From Bradyrhizobium macuxiense (GTDB lineage: Bacteria > Pseudomonadota > Alphaproteobacteria > Rhizobiales > Xanthobacteraceae), in assembly GCF_001542415.1 (NCBI RefSeq), contig NZ_LNCU01000097.1:8069-46161 (forward strand): a stretch of DNA of 38,093 nt. Direction: 5' to 3'. Position 1 is the stretch's first letter; each line of letters opens with the position of its first letter. The notes under the pieces are model-generated. The model was not told the origin of the DNA. It saw only the letters and a list, made by a program, of their open reading frames with translations, and searched no databases. A program made the position numbers and the translations under genes. This document shows positions 7,441 through 15,229 of the stretch, piece after piece.

Positions 7441-7641
7441 TCAGTTGATGGTTGGAGAGTTCGGCAGGTGCGCCGGTTCGAACTTGCCGATCTTGCGCGC
7501 GCCGTCCCAGAGCTCGACGGCAAGCACGTCGGCCAGATCCCTGGCTTGTTCCATCGCGTCATCGTCATCGCGGCAGAACAGGTCGACCCGCCGCATGATG
7601 CGGTCGTCGTAGCTAAGGACGTAGGCCGTGTAACCGTGCAT
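7441..7641 (-). CDS. Small conserved hypothetical protein (66 aa)
   Basis: The frame gives 66 residues from ATG 7641 with AGGA about 8 nt upstream; a further in-frame ATG at 7662 is possible. The product (MHGYTAYVLSYDDRIMRRVDLFCRDD...) is a short soluble protein. It pairs an N-terminal beta-hairpin-like segment ending in D-L-F-C-R-D-D-D-D-A with an alpha-helix (MEQARDLADVLAVELWDG) and a closing strand (RKIGKFEP). Small proteins with this D-C-x-D-D-x-x-A-x-x-x-A layout ending in V-E-L-W-x-x-x-R-x-I are common in Bradyrhizobium-type genomes, mostly unannotated. Function unknown. It converges with the TetR gene, 44 bp away. Confidence 0.65.
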   Translation of the reverse strand: MHGYTAYVLSYDDRIMRRVDLFCRDDDDAMEQARDLADVLAVELWDGARKIGKFEPAHLPNSPTIN

Positions 7642-7876
7642 CGCGCGTCCTGTTGACCCCACGGCCGGCTAACGCCAGGTCCGGAGAAGCGTTCCTATGA
7701 CGAGAGAGCGGAGCAGCAGCGAACCCGGTTCATGAGTCGAGAGATCGGCCGCGAGCCACAGGCCTGGAACCAAGACGAAGGCGGCAGAGAGCGTCACGTT
7801 TTCGCGGCTCGACTTGGTTTGACGAGCGGAACCGCTTATTTGTGTTGCGTTGGCGAACAAGACTCGAGGAATGACA

Positions 7877-8155
7877 ATGAACCGCCTGCTTTTCACCGTG
7901 ATGTCCGCGGCCGCAATCCTGGTCGTGACCGTGTCGGCTTCCCCCGCGGCCTCGCGGCGCCACCATAGCGATCGCTACGTGTCGCGATACGAGCCTGCCG
8001 ATCGCTATTGCATCCAAGGTCGCATCTGGGGTTATCCCGGAAACTGCGGATTCGCGACCTATGAACAATGCATGGCGACTGCCTCGGGCACCGACGCCTA
8101 TTGCGGGATCAATCCGCAATACGGCTTTGCGCAACAGGATCGCTTCTATCGCTGA
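7877..8155 (+). CDS. DUF3551-family small secreted protein
   Basis: The frame gives 92 residues. The ATG at 7877 has GAGGA six bases upstream; the ATG at 7871 abuts that site and is less likely. The N-terminus is a signal peptide (LLFTVMSAAAILVVTVSASPAAS). The mature part carries the family block RYCIQGRIWGYPGNCGFATYEQCMATASGTDAYCGINP, with four cysteines that could form two disulfides. DUF3551 proteins are small periplasmic or secreted proteins found in many copies in Bradyrhizobium-like genomes, with no known function. A GGAAC at 7828 followed after 15 bp by CGTT at 7848 resembles an EcfG stress promoter but is one or two bases too short. Confidence 0.85.
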   Translation: MNRLLFTVMSAAAILVVTVSASPAASRRHHSDRYVSRYEPADRYCIQGRIWGYPGNCGFATYEQCMATASGTDAYCGINPQYGFAQQDRFYR

Positions 8156-8269
8156 CTGATCGAGACTGATCGGCCTCGTTGTCCGGTGGCGGGTGGCGTT
8201 CGCGCCGCTGACATATCGAATCTCGGCCGGTTCGAATCACGGTCGGTGGACTTGAGACCGGTCTTCCTG

Positions 8270-8408
8270 CGCCCGGTTCGTCTGCATCGGCGTGCGCGAG
8301 CGTGACAAGGATGCCCCCTGGGTGCCGAAGCTCGTGCGCGCCTATCAGAACGAGACCATCCGCCAACTCATCAAGGACAAGCTGCCGGGCCAGCTTCCCG
8401 CTTTCTGA
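8270..8408 (+). pseudogene. Tail of an NlpA/MetQ-family lipoprotein (relic)
   Basis: An open stretch ending in TGA at 8406-8408 encodes IGVRERDKDAPWVPKLV followed by RAYQNETIRQLIKDKLPGQL and PAF. This matches the extreme C-terminus of the NlpA/MetQ periplasmic substrate-binding family (R-x-x-D-x-x-x-P-W-V-x-x-L-V-x-A-Y-x-x-x-x-x-R-x-x-I). No recognisable upstream part, signal peptide or start exists; the sequence before about 8275 is unrelated. It is therefore a 3' remnant left by deletion or recombination, probably not expressed as a functional protein. Confidence 0.65.
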
Positions 8409-8578
8409 GCGGCGTCGCGCGGTCCGCGAAGCGATCTTCAATTGCGGCGGCTTGCCGACTGCGGAGATCGCGGCCGTTGTCGAGATTTCACGTTCGTGCG
8501 ATGTCGTTGCACGAAATCGCTTGGCTGCGACGAGCCGTGCGCATGGCCGTGAGCCGCGCATAGCAGCCCCACCAGAAC

Positions 8579-8592
8579 GTGGGTTAACCCAC
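8579..8592. promoter_or_regulatory. 14-bp perfect palindrome upstream of a secreted-protein gene
   Basis: GTGGGTTAACCCAC is fully self-complementary and lies 49 bp before the start of the gene at 8642. It could be an operator. No regulator is identified nearby and no promoter hexamers are obvious. Confidence 0.3.
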
Positions 8593-8641
8593 CGTGAGGA
8601 GATGCCACTTCAGCACGCGGGCTGGGCCAAGGAGAAAAACA

Positions 8642-8923
8642 ATGAAGAAACGTACCAAAGGCTTGGCTGCAGCGTCTCTCACGCTTGCTGCAGCATTTAT
8701 GGCATCCATGATGTTCACGTCATCAGCGTCCGCGCAGTGCGCGGAATGTGCGCAATATCCCGACCGTGATCCCTTCACGCAGGGGCTGGCGGTGAAGCCT
8801 GCACCGGCGCCGACGGTCGGGCAGGGTGGCGTCGCGTCACCGCGCTCGCCGAGCAATGCGCGTGCGGAAATGCGCCCACGTCATGGCCGTACCGTAGGAA
8901 GCGCGGGCCATCGCCATCAGTGA
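8642..8923 (+). CDS. Small secreted hypothetical protein (93 aa)
   Basis: ATG 8642 follows a strong AAGGAG at 7 nt. The product begins with a clear Sec signal peptide (MKKRTKGLAAASLTLAAAFM...SASA, cleavage near AQC). The mature part of about 62 residues contains a C-x-x-C pair (AQCAECAQYP), then DRDPFTQG, a proline- and alanine-rich stretch (KPAPAPTV) and a basic histidine-containing end (RHGRTVGSAGHRHQ). The C-x-x-C near the mature N-terminus could bind metal or be redox-active, but nothing else supports either. No family is recognised. A Rho-independent terminator follows directly, so it is a single-gene transcript. Confidence 0.7.
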   Translation: MKKRTKGLAAASLTLAAAFMASMMFTSSASAQCAECAQYPDRDPFTQGLAVKPAPAPTVGQGGVASPRSPSNARAEMRPRHGRTVGSAGHRHQ

Positions 8924-8937
8924 CGGTTCTTGATCGA

Positions 8938-8973
8938 AGAGCAGGGCCCCGCTTGCCGGGGCTCTGCTTTATT
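8938..8973 (+). terminator. Rho-independent terminator
   Basis: AGCAGGGCCCCG, a 4-base loop, and CGGGGCTCTGCT form a 12-bp stem with a single G-T wobble. It is followed by a T-rich stretch (TTTATT). It lies 15 bp after the stop of the small secreted protein. Confidence 0.8.
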
Positions 8974-9071
8974 GCATCTTGAGTGAGCGCTGTGCCGCCT
9001 CGCTGCAGGTGCAATGCAGCCATCGCCAAATCGGCTAGCATAGCGACCGGGCGGCGAGAGGCATTTGCGAG

Positions 9072-9599
9072 ATGGGCGTCCAGGATTACGCATTAGCGAT
9101 CACGCGTTCGGAAGTGACCGAGGTCCTGGAGCGTTTCGATCCGCGGATCGTCGGCGCACTTCCGCTCGACCTTGCGGTATCCGGCAGTGACATCGACATC
9201 GTCTGCCATGCGCCTGATCCGAACGCCTTCGCAGAGGTGCTCTGGCAGCATTATCGAACGGCCGATGGCTTTGCGCTGTACCGGTGGAGGTCTGATACGC
9301 GGCCGGTGATTGCCCGGTTCGTGTGGGACGGGTGGCCGTTCGAGCTGTTCGGCGACACGCGTCCGGTGGATCGGCAGCGCGGCTGGATCCACTTCGAGGT
9401 CGAGCGTCGGCTGCTGGCGCTGGACGACGGGCGGCTGCGGCAGGCCGTCGGCGCGCGAAGAGCCGCCGGAATGAAGACGGAGCCGGCCTTCGCCGCCGTG
9501 CTCGGCATCGGCGGCGATCCTTATCCCGGGTTGCTCGATCTGGCCGCGGCGAGCGATGCGGAGTTGTGCGCGCTGCTCGCGGCCAGCGATCTCGGCTGA
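9072..9599 (+). CDS. DUF4269 family protein (nucleotidyltransferase-like fold)
   Basis: The product has 175 residues and no signal peptide. It shows the DUF4269 signature in order: VLERFDPRIVGALPLDLAVSGSDIDIVC at about 18-45; then a strand block ARFVWDGWPFELFGDTRPVDRQ at about 83-104; then VERRLLAL, and the C-terminal MKTEPAFAAVLGIGGDPYPGLLDL. The S-D-I-D-I motif after a small-residue strand is the pair of acidic residues expected of nucleotidyltransferase-type metal sites. Catalysis is not established for this family to my knowledge. It is a lone rightward gene; the relic of an aminotransferase converges on it 3 bp downstream. Confidence 0.85.
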   Translation: MGVQDYALAITRSEVTEVLERFDPRIVGALPLDLAVSGSDIDIVCHAPDPNAFAEVLWQHYRTADGFALYRWRSDTRPVIARFVWDGWPFELFGDTRPVDRQRGWIHFEVERRLLALDDGRLRQAVGARRAAGMKTEPAFAAVLGIGGDPYPGLLDLAAASDAELCALLAASDLG

Positions 9600-9602
9600 G
9601 CC

Positions 9603-9870
9603 TCAGGCGATCGCGTTCAATGCGCGACGGATCGCGGCGAAGATCGCCTCGATCTGCTCCTCGGTGATGATCAGGGGCGGCGAGATCATCAAGGTGTCGC
9701 CGGCTGAGCGGATCAGGATGCCGTCATCGTAGCTGCGCGCCGCACACTCGATACCCCGCGCACCGGCGGCGCCGTCGCGCGGCTCAGCAGGCCGATGTTC
9801 CTGATATCGATGACATAGGGCGCGTCCCTCAAGGCATGGGCGGCGGTTTCCCAGGCCGGTGCGATGCGCC
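9603..9870 (-). pseudogene. Frameshifted tail of a class III (omega) aminotransferase
   Basis: Reading leftward, one frame encodes PAWETAAHALRDAPYVIDIRN-IGLL and a second frame continues with EPRDGAAGARG, then DDGILIRSAGDTLMISPPLII and TEEQIEAIFAAIRRAL, ending in TGA at 9605-9603. Together they match the C-terminus of beta-alanine/omega-amino-acid:pyruvate transaminases. The frame switches near 9780, and a few residues of the usual G-x-I-E-L link are missing. The PLP-lysine region and everything upstream are absent. It is a decayed 3' remnant and is not expected to make enzyme. The rightward ggt gene begins about 120 bp away. Confidence 0.75.
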
Positions 9871-9988
9871 GCGCGCTCGCGTCGTCGCGAGAAACGACCC
9901 CATGGCATGTGAGCGGGCAGCCTGCTAGGTTTGCGCGCCTAGATAGCAACAAGCGCCGCGACAGTCGGCGTTCGCGGGGGAGTTTCCA

Positions 9989-11725
9989 ATGCGACATCCG
10001 GGGATGAGCGTGCGGTGGATCGCCGCCGCGATTGTGTCGATCGGCGTCACGGCAACTGCGCCGGGCCATGCCGCGTCCGTTGCGCCGGTCGCAGCCGAGA
10101 ACGGCATGGTGGTCACAGCGCAGCATCTCGCCACCATGGTGGGCGTCGATGTGCTGAAGCGGGGCGGTAACGCCGTGGATGCGGCAGTCGCGGTTGGTTA
10201 CGCACTCGCGGTGGTCTATCCCGCGGCCGGTAATCTCGGCGGCGGCGGCTTCATGACCATCCAGCTCGCCGACGGCCGGAAGACCTTCCTCGATTTCCGT
10301 GAGGTCGCACCGAAGGGTGCCACCGCCAACATGTATCTCGACAAGGATGGCAACGTCGTCAAGGGCCTGTCGACCAAGGGCCATCTCGCCGTCGGGGTGC
10401 CCGGTTCCGTCGCGGGAATGGAATATGCGCGCGAGAAATACGGAAGCATGAAGCGCGCCGATCTGATCGCGCCTGCGCTGCAACTGGCTGAGGACGGCTT
10501 CGCGCTGGACCAGGGCGACGTCGACATGCTGCACTCGGCGACCGACGACCTCAAGGACGATCCGGCCACTGCCGCGATCTTCCTCAACAGCGGCAAGCCC
10601 TTTGAAGTCGGCGAGAAGCTGACGCAGCACGAACTCGCCGAAACGCTGCGCGAGATCAGCAAGCGCGGCACCGACGGCTTCTACAAGGGCTGGGTCGGCG
10701 CTGCGATCGTGGCGTCGAGCCAGGCCGGCAAGGGCCTGCTGACGCAGGAGGACCTCGACAACTACAAGGTCCGCGAACTGGCGCCCGCCGAGTGCGACTA
10801 CCGCGGCTATCACGTGATCTCCGCGCCGCCGCCGAGCTCGGGCGGCGTAATCATCTGCGAGATGCTGAACATCCTGGAGGGCTATCCGCTCAAGGATCTC
10901 GGCTACCACTCCGCGCAGGCGACGCACTACCAGATCGAGGCGATGCGGCACGCCTACGTCGATCGCAACAGCTATCTCGGTGACCCCGACTTCGTGAAGA
11001 ACCCGCTCGACCGCCTGCTCGACAAGAACTACGCGGCGAAGATCCGCGCCGCGATCGACCCGACCAAGGCCGGCGTCTCCAGGGACATCAAGCCGGGCGT
11101 CGCGCCGCATGAGGGCAGCAACACCACGCATTATTCGATCGCCGACAAGGACGGCAACGCGGTGTCGGTCACCTACACGCTGAACGACTGGTTCGGCGCC
11201 AAGGTGACCGCGGCCAAGACCGGCGTGCTGCTGAACGACGAGATGGACGACTTCACTGCCAAGGTCGGCGTTCCGAACCTGTACGGTCTGGTGCAGGGCG
11301 AAGCCAATGCGATCGTGCCGGGCAAGCGTCCGCTGTCCTCGATGAGCCCGACCATCGTCACCAGGGATGGCAAGCCGGTCATCGTGCTGGGCACGCCGGG
11401 CGGCAGCCGCATCATCACGGCCGTGATGCTGACGATGATCAACGCCATCGATTACGGCATGAATGCGCAGGAAGCCGTGGACATGCCGCGCTTCCATCAG
11501 CAATGGCTGCCCGACCCGACCAATGTGGAGGATTACGCGCTGTCGCCGGACACACGGAAGATCCTGGAAGGGATGGGACACAAGTTCGGGCCGCCGCAAC
11601 CTCCCAATCACCTGGCGATCATCATCATCGGCGCGCCGTCGCTGGGCGGCAAGCCGGTCGGCAATAATCGATTCTATGGCGCGAACGACCCGCGCCTCAA
11701 CACCGGGCTCGCGGCCGGCTACTGA
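9989..11725 (+). CDS. ggt: Gamma-glutamyltranspeptidase precursor
   Basis: The 578-residue product has a signal peptide (about MSVRWIAAAIVSIGVTATAPGHA) and is a periplasmic Ntn-hydrolase. It transfers or hydrolyses the gamma-glutamyl group of glutathione and related compounds. The N-terminal segment shows GMVVTAQHLATMVGVDVLKRGGNAVDAAVAVGYALAVV and the family's GNLGGGGFM. Self-cleavage is expected before Thr379 in SNTTHYSIADKDGNAVSVTYTLN, which becomes the nucleophile. Downstream are GVLLNDEMDDF, RPLSSMSPTIV and the glycine pair in GTPGGSRI, all typical. The length is full. A GGGGGAG lies six bases before the ATG. It is a single gene, converging with the coiled-coil gene 17 bp downstream. Confidence 0.95.
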   Translation: MRHPGMSVRWIAAAIVSIGVTATAPGHAASVAPVAAENGMVVTAQHLATMVGVDVLKRGGNAVDAAVAVGYALAVVYPAAGNLGGGGFMTIQLADGRKTFLDFREVAPKGATANMYLDKDGNVVKGLSTKGHLAVGVPGSVAGMEYAREKYGSMKRADLIAPALQLAEDGFALDQGDVDMLHSATDDLKDDPATAAIFLNSGKPFEVGEKLTQHELAETLREISKRGTDGFYKGWVGAAIVASSQAGKGLLTQEDLDNYKVRELAPAECDYRGYHVISAPPPSSGGVIICEMLNILEGYPLKDLGYHSAQATHYQIEAMRHAYVDRNSYLGDPDFVKNPLDRLLDKNYAAKIRAAIDPTKAGVSRDIKPGVAPHEGSNTTHYSIADKDGNAVSVTYTLNDWFGAKVTAAKTGVLLNDEMDDFTAKVGVPNLYGLVQGEANAIVPGKRPLSSMSPTIVTRDGKPVIVLGTPGGSRIITAVMLTMINAIDYGMNAQEAVDMPRFHQQWLPDPTNVEDYALSPDTRKILEGMGHKFGPPQPPNHLAIIIIGAPSLGGKPVGNNRFYGANDPRLNTGLAAGY

Positions 11726-11742
11726 TCGCCATCGGCCGTGTC

Positions 11743-12171
11743 TCAGGCGACGGCGGCCGACCTGCGGTCCGGTTGTTCGCCGGTGAGGAGCAGCCGTCGG
11801 CGAATCGCGTCTTCGACGAGGGTCAGGGTCTGCCGGGCTTCGCGCGCGTCGGCTTCGGCGGCCTCGGCACGCAACTCAATCGCCTCGAGCTGTTGCTGCT
11901 GGGCTTCGATGCGCTTTTGCGCCTCTTCAAGCGCCCTGGACGCGTCTCTCAGCTTCCGCTCGGTTGCGTTGATGATTTCGAGCTGGGCCCGCTCTGCCGC
12001 CTCGGCGCGTGCTTCGGTGGCGCGAGCCCGATCCTCGATCGCGCGGAGCAGGTCCGATGCCTGATAGACAAGGTCGAGAGCCTCGGAGCCCGCATTGGGG
12101 GCGGGCGGCCTTGGAAACCCAAGAATATTTTCGGTGGTCACAAACGGTCGTCTAAAACCGCGCAGTGCCAT
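11743..12171 (-). CDS. Coiled-coil protein of unknown function (142 aa)
   Basis: The frame gives 142 residues from ATG 12171. After a short N-terminal region (MALRGFRRPFVTTENILGFPRPP), residues about 30-125 form an unbroken, strongly charged Ala/Glu/Arg helix (DRARATEARAEAAERAQLEI, EEAQKRIEAQQQQLEAIELR) with heptad character, so a coiled-coil dimer is likely. A short basic end (RRRLLLTGEQPDRRSA) follows. No signal peptide or membrane segment is seen. Its function is unknown; a cytoplasmic scaffold or cell-envelope-associated role is only a guess. The coding strand is supported by the regular helical composition, which the antisense frame lacks. Confidence 0.7.
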   Translation of the reverse strand: MALRGFRRPFVTTENILGFPRPPAPNAGSEALDLVYQASDLLRAIEDRARATEARAEAAERAQLEIINATERKLRDASRALEEAQKRIEAQQQQLEAIELRAEAAEADAREARQTLTLVEDAIRRRLLLTGEQPDRRSAAVA

Positions 12172-12689
12172 GGACGTCAGCCCGTCGCGAGTCAGTTGTC
12201 AGGTAACACGATGCGGCCAACATGGTTAATGCACGATTAACGACGACCAATTTCCGGTTGTGCCGATGGGGTGCTGAAGTCCCAGCGGTGTAGCCGGTCT
12301 GAGTCGGCGGGGCGCACGGACTTGGGTCCGGTGGACTGGCATGCGGGAGCCGGGCGGGGTGGGCGCGGTCGGGCGACGTCGCGCGTATGTGATCGATCCG
12401 CCGGGGACCGGAATGTGACGCCGGCCGGACTAGTCATCCGTCCCGCAGCGTTTCGAACAGGCCTCGTCGGCGACGGATGGCCCCGTTGTGGCCTCCGGAC
12501 AGTCGCTTTGGGGAACTCACTGACTTGGCTGGGAGCGCGAGCCCGGCTCTATGGCATAAGTTTGGCGCCTGAGCCGCTATAATTATCCCTCATCGAATTG
12601 CAGGTCCCGGGAGCGACCGATATACCGACGACCGGTGTGGCAGGCAGCGGGCTCAGAATGATCCCCGTATTCGCCACGGGACTTCGTCG
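12172..12689. other. 518-bp intergenic stretch with no supported gene
   Basis: This gap separates the leftward coiled-coil gene from mrcA. Short open frames exist on both strands but show no domain, signal peptide or ribosome-binding site. It should hold the divergent promoters of both genes. I see no convincing -35/-10 pair, terminator or palindrome. Confidence 0.5.
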
Positions 12690-15179
12690 ATGAGATTGCT
12701 GTTACGGTTCTTTGGATTTCTGTTCACCGCAGGATCGATCCTGTTTCTGGCTGGCCTCGCTGCGGTGGCGGGCCTGTTCTGGCATTTTTCCAAGGATCTG
12801 CCCGACTATTCACAGCTGCAGAACTATGAACCGCCGGTGATGACGCGCGTCCACGCGTCAGACGGCTCGCTGCTCGCCGAATACGCCAAGGAGCGCCGGC
12901 TCTATCTGCCGATCCAGGCGGTGCCCAAGCTTGTGATCAACGCGTTCCTCGCCGCCGAAGACAAGAATTTCTACGAGCATGGCGGCGTCGATTATACCGG
13001 CATGGCGCGCGCCGGCCTGGCCTACATCCAGAACTACGGCTCCAACCGCCGTCCGCAGGGCGCGTCCACGATCACCCAGCAGGTCGCCAAGAACTTCCTG
13101 CTGACCAACGAGGTGTCGTTCTCCCGCAAGATCAAGGAAGCCTTGCTCGCGATGCGGATCGAGAAGGCCTATTCCAAGGACAAGATTCTCGAGCTCTACC
13201 TCAACGAAATCTATCTGGGCCTCGGCGCATACGGCATCGCGGCTGCCTCGCTTGTCTATTTCGACAAGTCGGTGAACGAGCTGACCGTCGCGGAAGCCGC
13301 GTATCTGGCGGCGCTGCCGAAGATGCCGGCCAGCCTGCATCCGGTGCGCAACCACGCACGCGCTGTCGAGCGGCGCAACTACGTGATCGACCGCCTGCAG
13401 GAGAACGGCTGGATCACCGCGGCCGATGCCGACAAGGCGCGCAAGGACCCGCTGGTCGTGACCAACCGCTCCAGCGGCGCGCACACCTTCGCCGGCGAAT
13501 ATTTCTCGGAAGAAGTCCGCCGCGACATCTTCGAACGCTACGGCGAGAAGAAACTCTATGAAGGCGGCCTGTCGGTCCGCACCACGCTCGATCCCAAGAT
13601 CCAGGTGATGGCGCGCAAGACCATGGTGGCCGGGCTCGTGAATTACGACGAGCAGCAGGGCTATCGCGGCCCGATTCAAAAGCTCGACATTTCCGGTGAT
13701 TGGGGCGTGCCGCTCGCGGACGTCAAATCGCTCTCCGACATCTCGCCGTGGCGGATGGCCGTGGTGCTGGAGACCAGCCCGCAATCGGCGCGGATCGGCT
13801 TCCAGCCGGGGCGGGTGCTCGGCGGCGCCATCAGCAAGGATCGCGAGACCGGCCTTGTCTCGATCGACGGCGTGAGATGGGCGAAGGCTGCCTCCGGACC
13901 TCTGAGGGGCAAGACGCCGACCTCGGTGGCGCAGGTGCTGCAGCCCGGTGACGTGATCTACGCCGATCCGCTCTATAAGGACGGCCACATCATCGAGGGG
14001 CAATACCGGTTGCGCCAGATCCCGGAAATTTCGGGTGCGATGGTGGCGATGGATCCGCATACCGGCCGTGTGCTCGCGATGGTCGGCGGCTTCTCGTTTG
14101 ACCAGAGCCAGTTCAACCGCGCGACGCAGGCCTACCGGCAGCCGGGTTCGACGTTCAAGCCGATCGTCTATTCGTCGGCGCTCGACAATGGCTACACGGG
14201 ATCGACCATGATGGTCGACGCGCCGATCGAGATCGACCTCGGGCAGGGCCAGGTGTGGCGTCCGGAGAACTTCTCCACCGGCCGCTATCAGGGCCAGGTC
14301 ACGCTGCGCAATGCGCTGCGGCTGTCGCTCAACACCGTGACGGTGCGACTCGCGCAGGAGATCGGCATGCCGCTGATCGGTGAATATGCACGCCGCTTCG
14401 GCGTCTATGACGAGCTGCCGAACTATCTCTCCTATGCGCTCGGCGCCGGCGAGACCACGGTGATGCGAATGGTCACCGCGTATTCGATGATCGACAATGG
14501 CGGCCGTCGCGTGAAGCCGACCCTGATCGACCGCATCCAGGATCGTTATGGCCACACCATCTTCAAGCACGATCAGCGCGAATGCATCGGCTGCGATGCG
14601 CCGGAGGGATGGAAGAACCAGCCCGAGCCGCAGCTGATCGATCACCGCGAGCAGGTGCTCGACCCCATGAGCGCCTACCAGATCACCTCGCTGATGGAAG
14701 GCGTGGTGCAGGCCGGCACCGGCACGGCGCTGCGAGATGTCGGCAAGCCGATCGCCGGCAAGACCGGCACCTCCAACGAGGCCAAGGACCTGTGGTTCGT
14801 CGGCTTCTCGCCGGACCTCGTCGTCGGTCTCTATGTCGGCTACGACAAGCCGCGCTCGCTCGGCAGGACCGCGCAGGCTGGTCATACCGCAGCCCCGATC
14901 GCGCGCGACTTCATGAAGCTCGCGCTGGCCGACAAGCCGGCCGTTCCGTTCAAGATCCCGCCCGGCATCAGGCTGGTCCGCGTCGTCGCCAAGACCGGCG
15001 CGCGCGCCGGTCCAGGCGAGACGAGCGGCACGCTGCTCGAAGCCTTCAAGCCGGGCCAGGCGCCACCGGTCTATGACAACGTCGTTCCGGGTACCGACGT
15101 GATCGATGGCACCCAGGCCGGGATTGCGCCGGACGCGGATCGCGCGATCGTGCGGTCGGGGACGGGCGGGCTGTACTGA
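12690..15179 (+). CDS. mrcA: Penicillin-binding protein 1A, bifunctional peptidoglycan synthase
   Basis: The 829-residue class A PBP has a short cytoplasmic start, one membrane anchor (about residues 5-30, FFGFLFTAGSILFLAGLAAVAGLFW) and a periplasmic remainder. The GT51 transglycosylase domain contains the catalytic Glu90 in AAEDKNFYEHGGVD, plus RPQGASTITQQVAKN and KILELYLNEIYLG. An OB-like insert of about 100 residues follows. The transpeptidase domain has Ser487 in QPGSTFKP (S-x-x-K), S546-L-N548, and K691-T-G in AGKTGTSNEAKD. It polymerises and cross-links lipid II. All catalytic motifs are intact and the length is normal for alphaproteobacteria. It is a single-gene transcript converging with an MFS gene. 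Confidence 0.96.
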   Translation: MRLLLRFFGFLFTAGSILFLAGLAAVAGLFWHFSKDLPDYSQLQNYEPPVMTRVHASDGSLLAEYAKERRLYLPIQAVPKLVINAFLAAEDKNFYEHGGVDYTGMARAGLAYIQNYGSNRRPQGASTITQQVAKNFLLTNEVSFSRKIKEALLAMRIEKAYSKDKILELYLNEIYLGLGAYGIAAASLVYFDKSVNELTVAEAAYLAALPKMPASLHPVRNHARAVERRNYVIDRLQENGWITAADADKARKDPLVVTNRSSGAHTFAGEYFSEEVRRDIFERYGEKKLYEGGLSVRTTLDPKIQVMARKTMVAGLVNYDEQQGYRGPIQKLDISGDWGVPLADVKSLSDISPWRMAVVLETSPQSARIGFQPGRVLGGAISKDRETGLVSIDGVRWAKAASGPLRGKTPTSVAQVLQPGDVIYADPLYKDGHIIEGQYRLRQIPEISGAMVAMDPHTGRVLAMVGGFSFDQSQFNRATQAYRQPGSTFKPIVYSSALDNGYTGSTMMVDAPIEIDLGQGQVWRPENFSTGRYQGQVTLRNALRLSLNTVTVRLAQEIGMPLIGEYARRFGVYDELPNYLSYALGAGETTVMRMVTAYSMIDNGGRRVKPTLIDRIQDRYGHTIFKHDQRECIGCDAPEGWKNQPEPQLIDHREQVLDPMSAYQITSLMEGVVQAGTGTALRDVGKPIAGKTGTSNEAKDLWFVGFSPDLVVGLYVGYDKPRSLGRTAQAGHTAAPIARDFMKLALADKPAVPFKIPPGIRLVRVVAKTGARAGPGETSGTLLEAFKPGQAPPVYDNVVPGTDVIDGTQAGIAPDADRAIVRSGTGGLY

Positions 15180-15190
15180 CGCTTGGAGTA

Positions 15191-15206
15191 GCCCGCTTGC
15201 GCGGGC
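15191..15206. terminator. Hairpin between convergent mrcA and MFS genes
   Basis: GCCCGC and GCGGGC form a perfect 6-bp stem with a TTGC loop, 12 bp after the mrcA stop and between two converging genes. There is no T-run on either side, so it is a weak candidate bidirectional terminator. Confidence 0.35.
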
Positions 15207-15229
15207 CGCAGTGCCGCGTGAGGCTGCGT

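Noticed and set aside
7828..7851. EcfG-like promoter before the DUF3551 gene
   Set aside because: GGAAC and CGTT are separated by 15 bp instead of the 16-17 bp expected, so it is not listed as a promoter.
7669..7896. Leftward 75-codon frame upstream of the DUF3551 gene
   Set aside because: No ribosome-binding site; it overlaps the likely promoter and start of the DUF3551 gene, and its hydrophobic end has no clear membrane topology.
9713..11611. Leftward open frame of 632 codons opposite ggt
   Set aside because: Only its last part near 9720-9870 has meaning, as the first half of the aminotransferase relic; the rest is the shadow of ggt.
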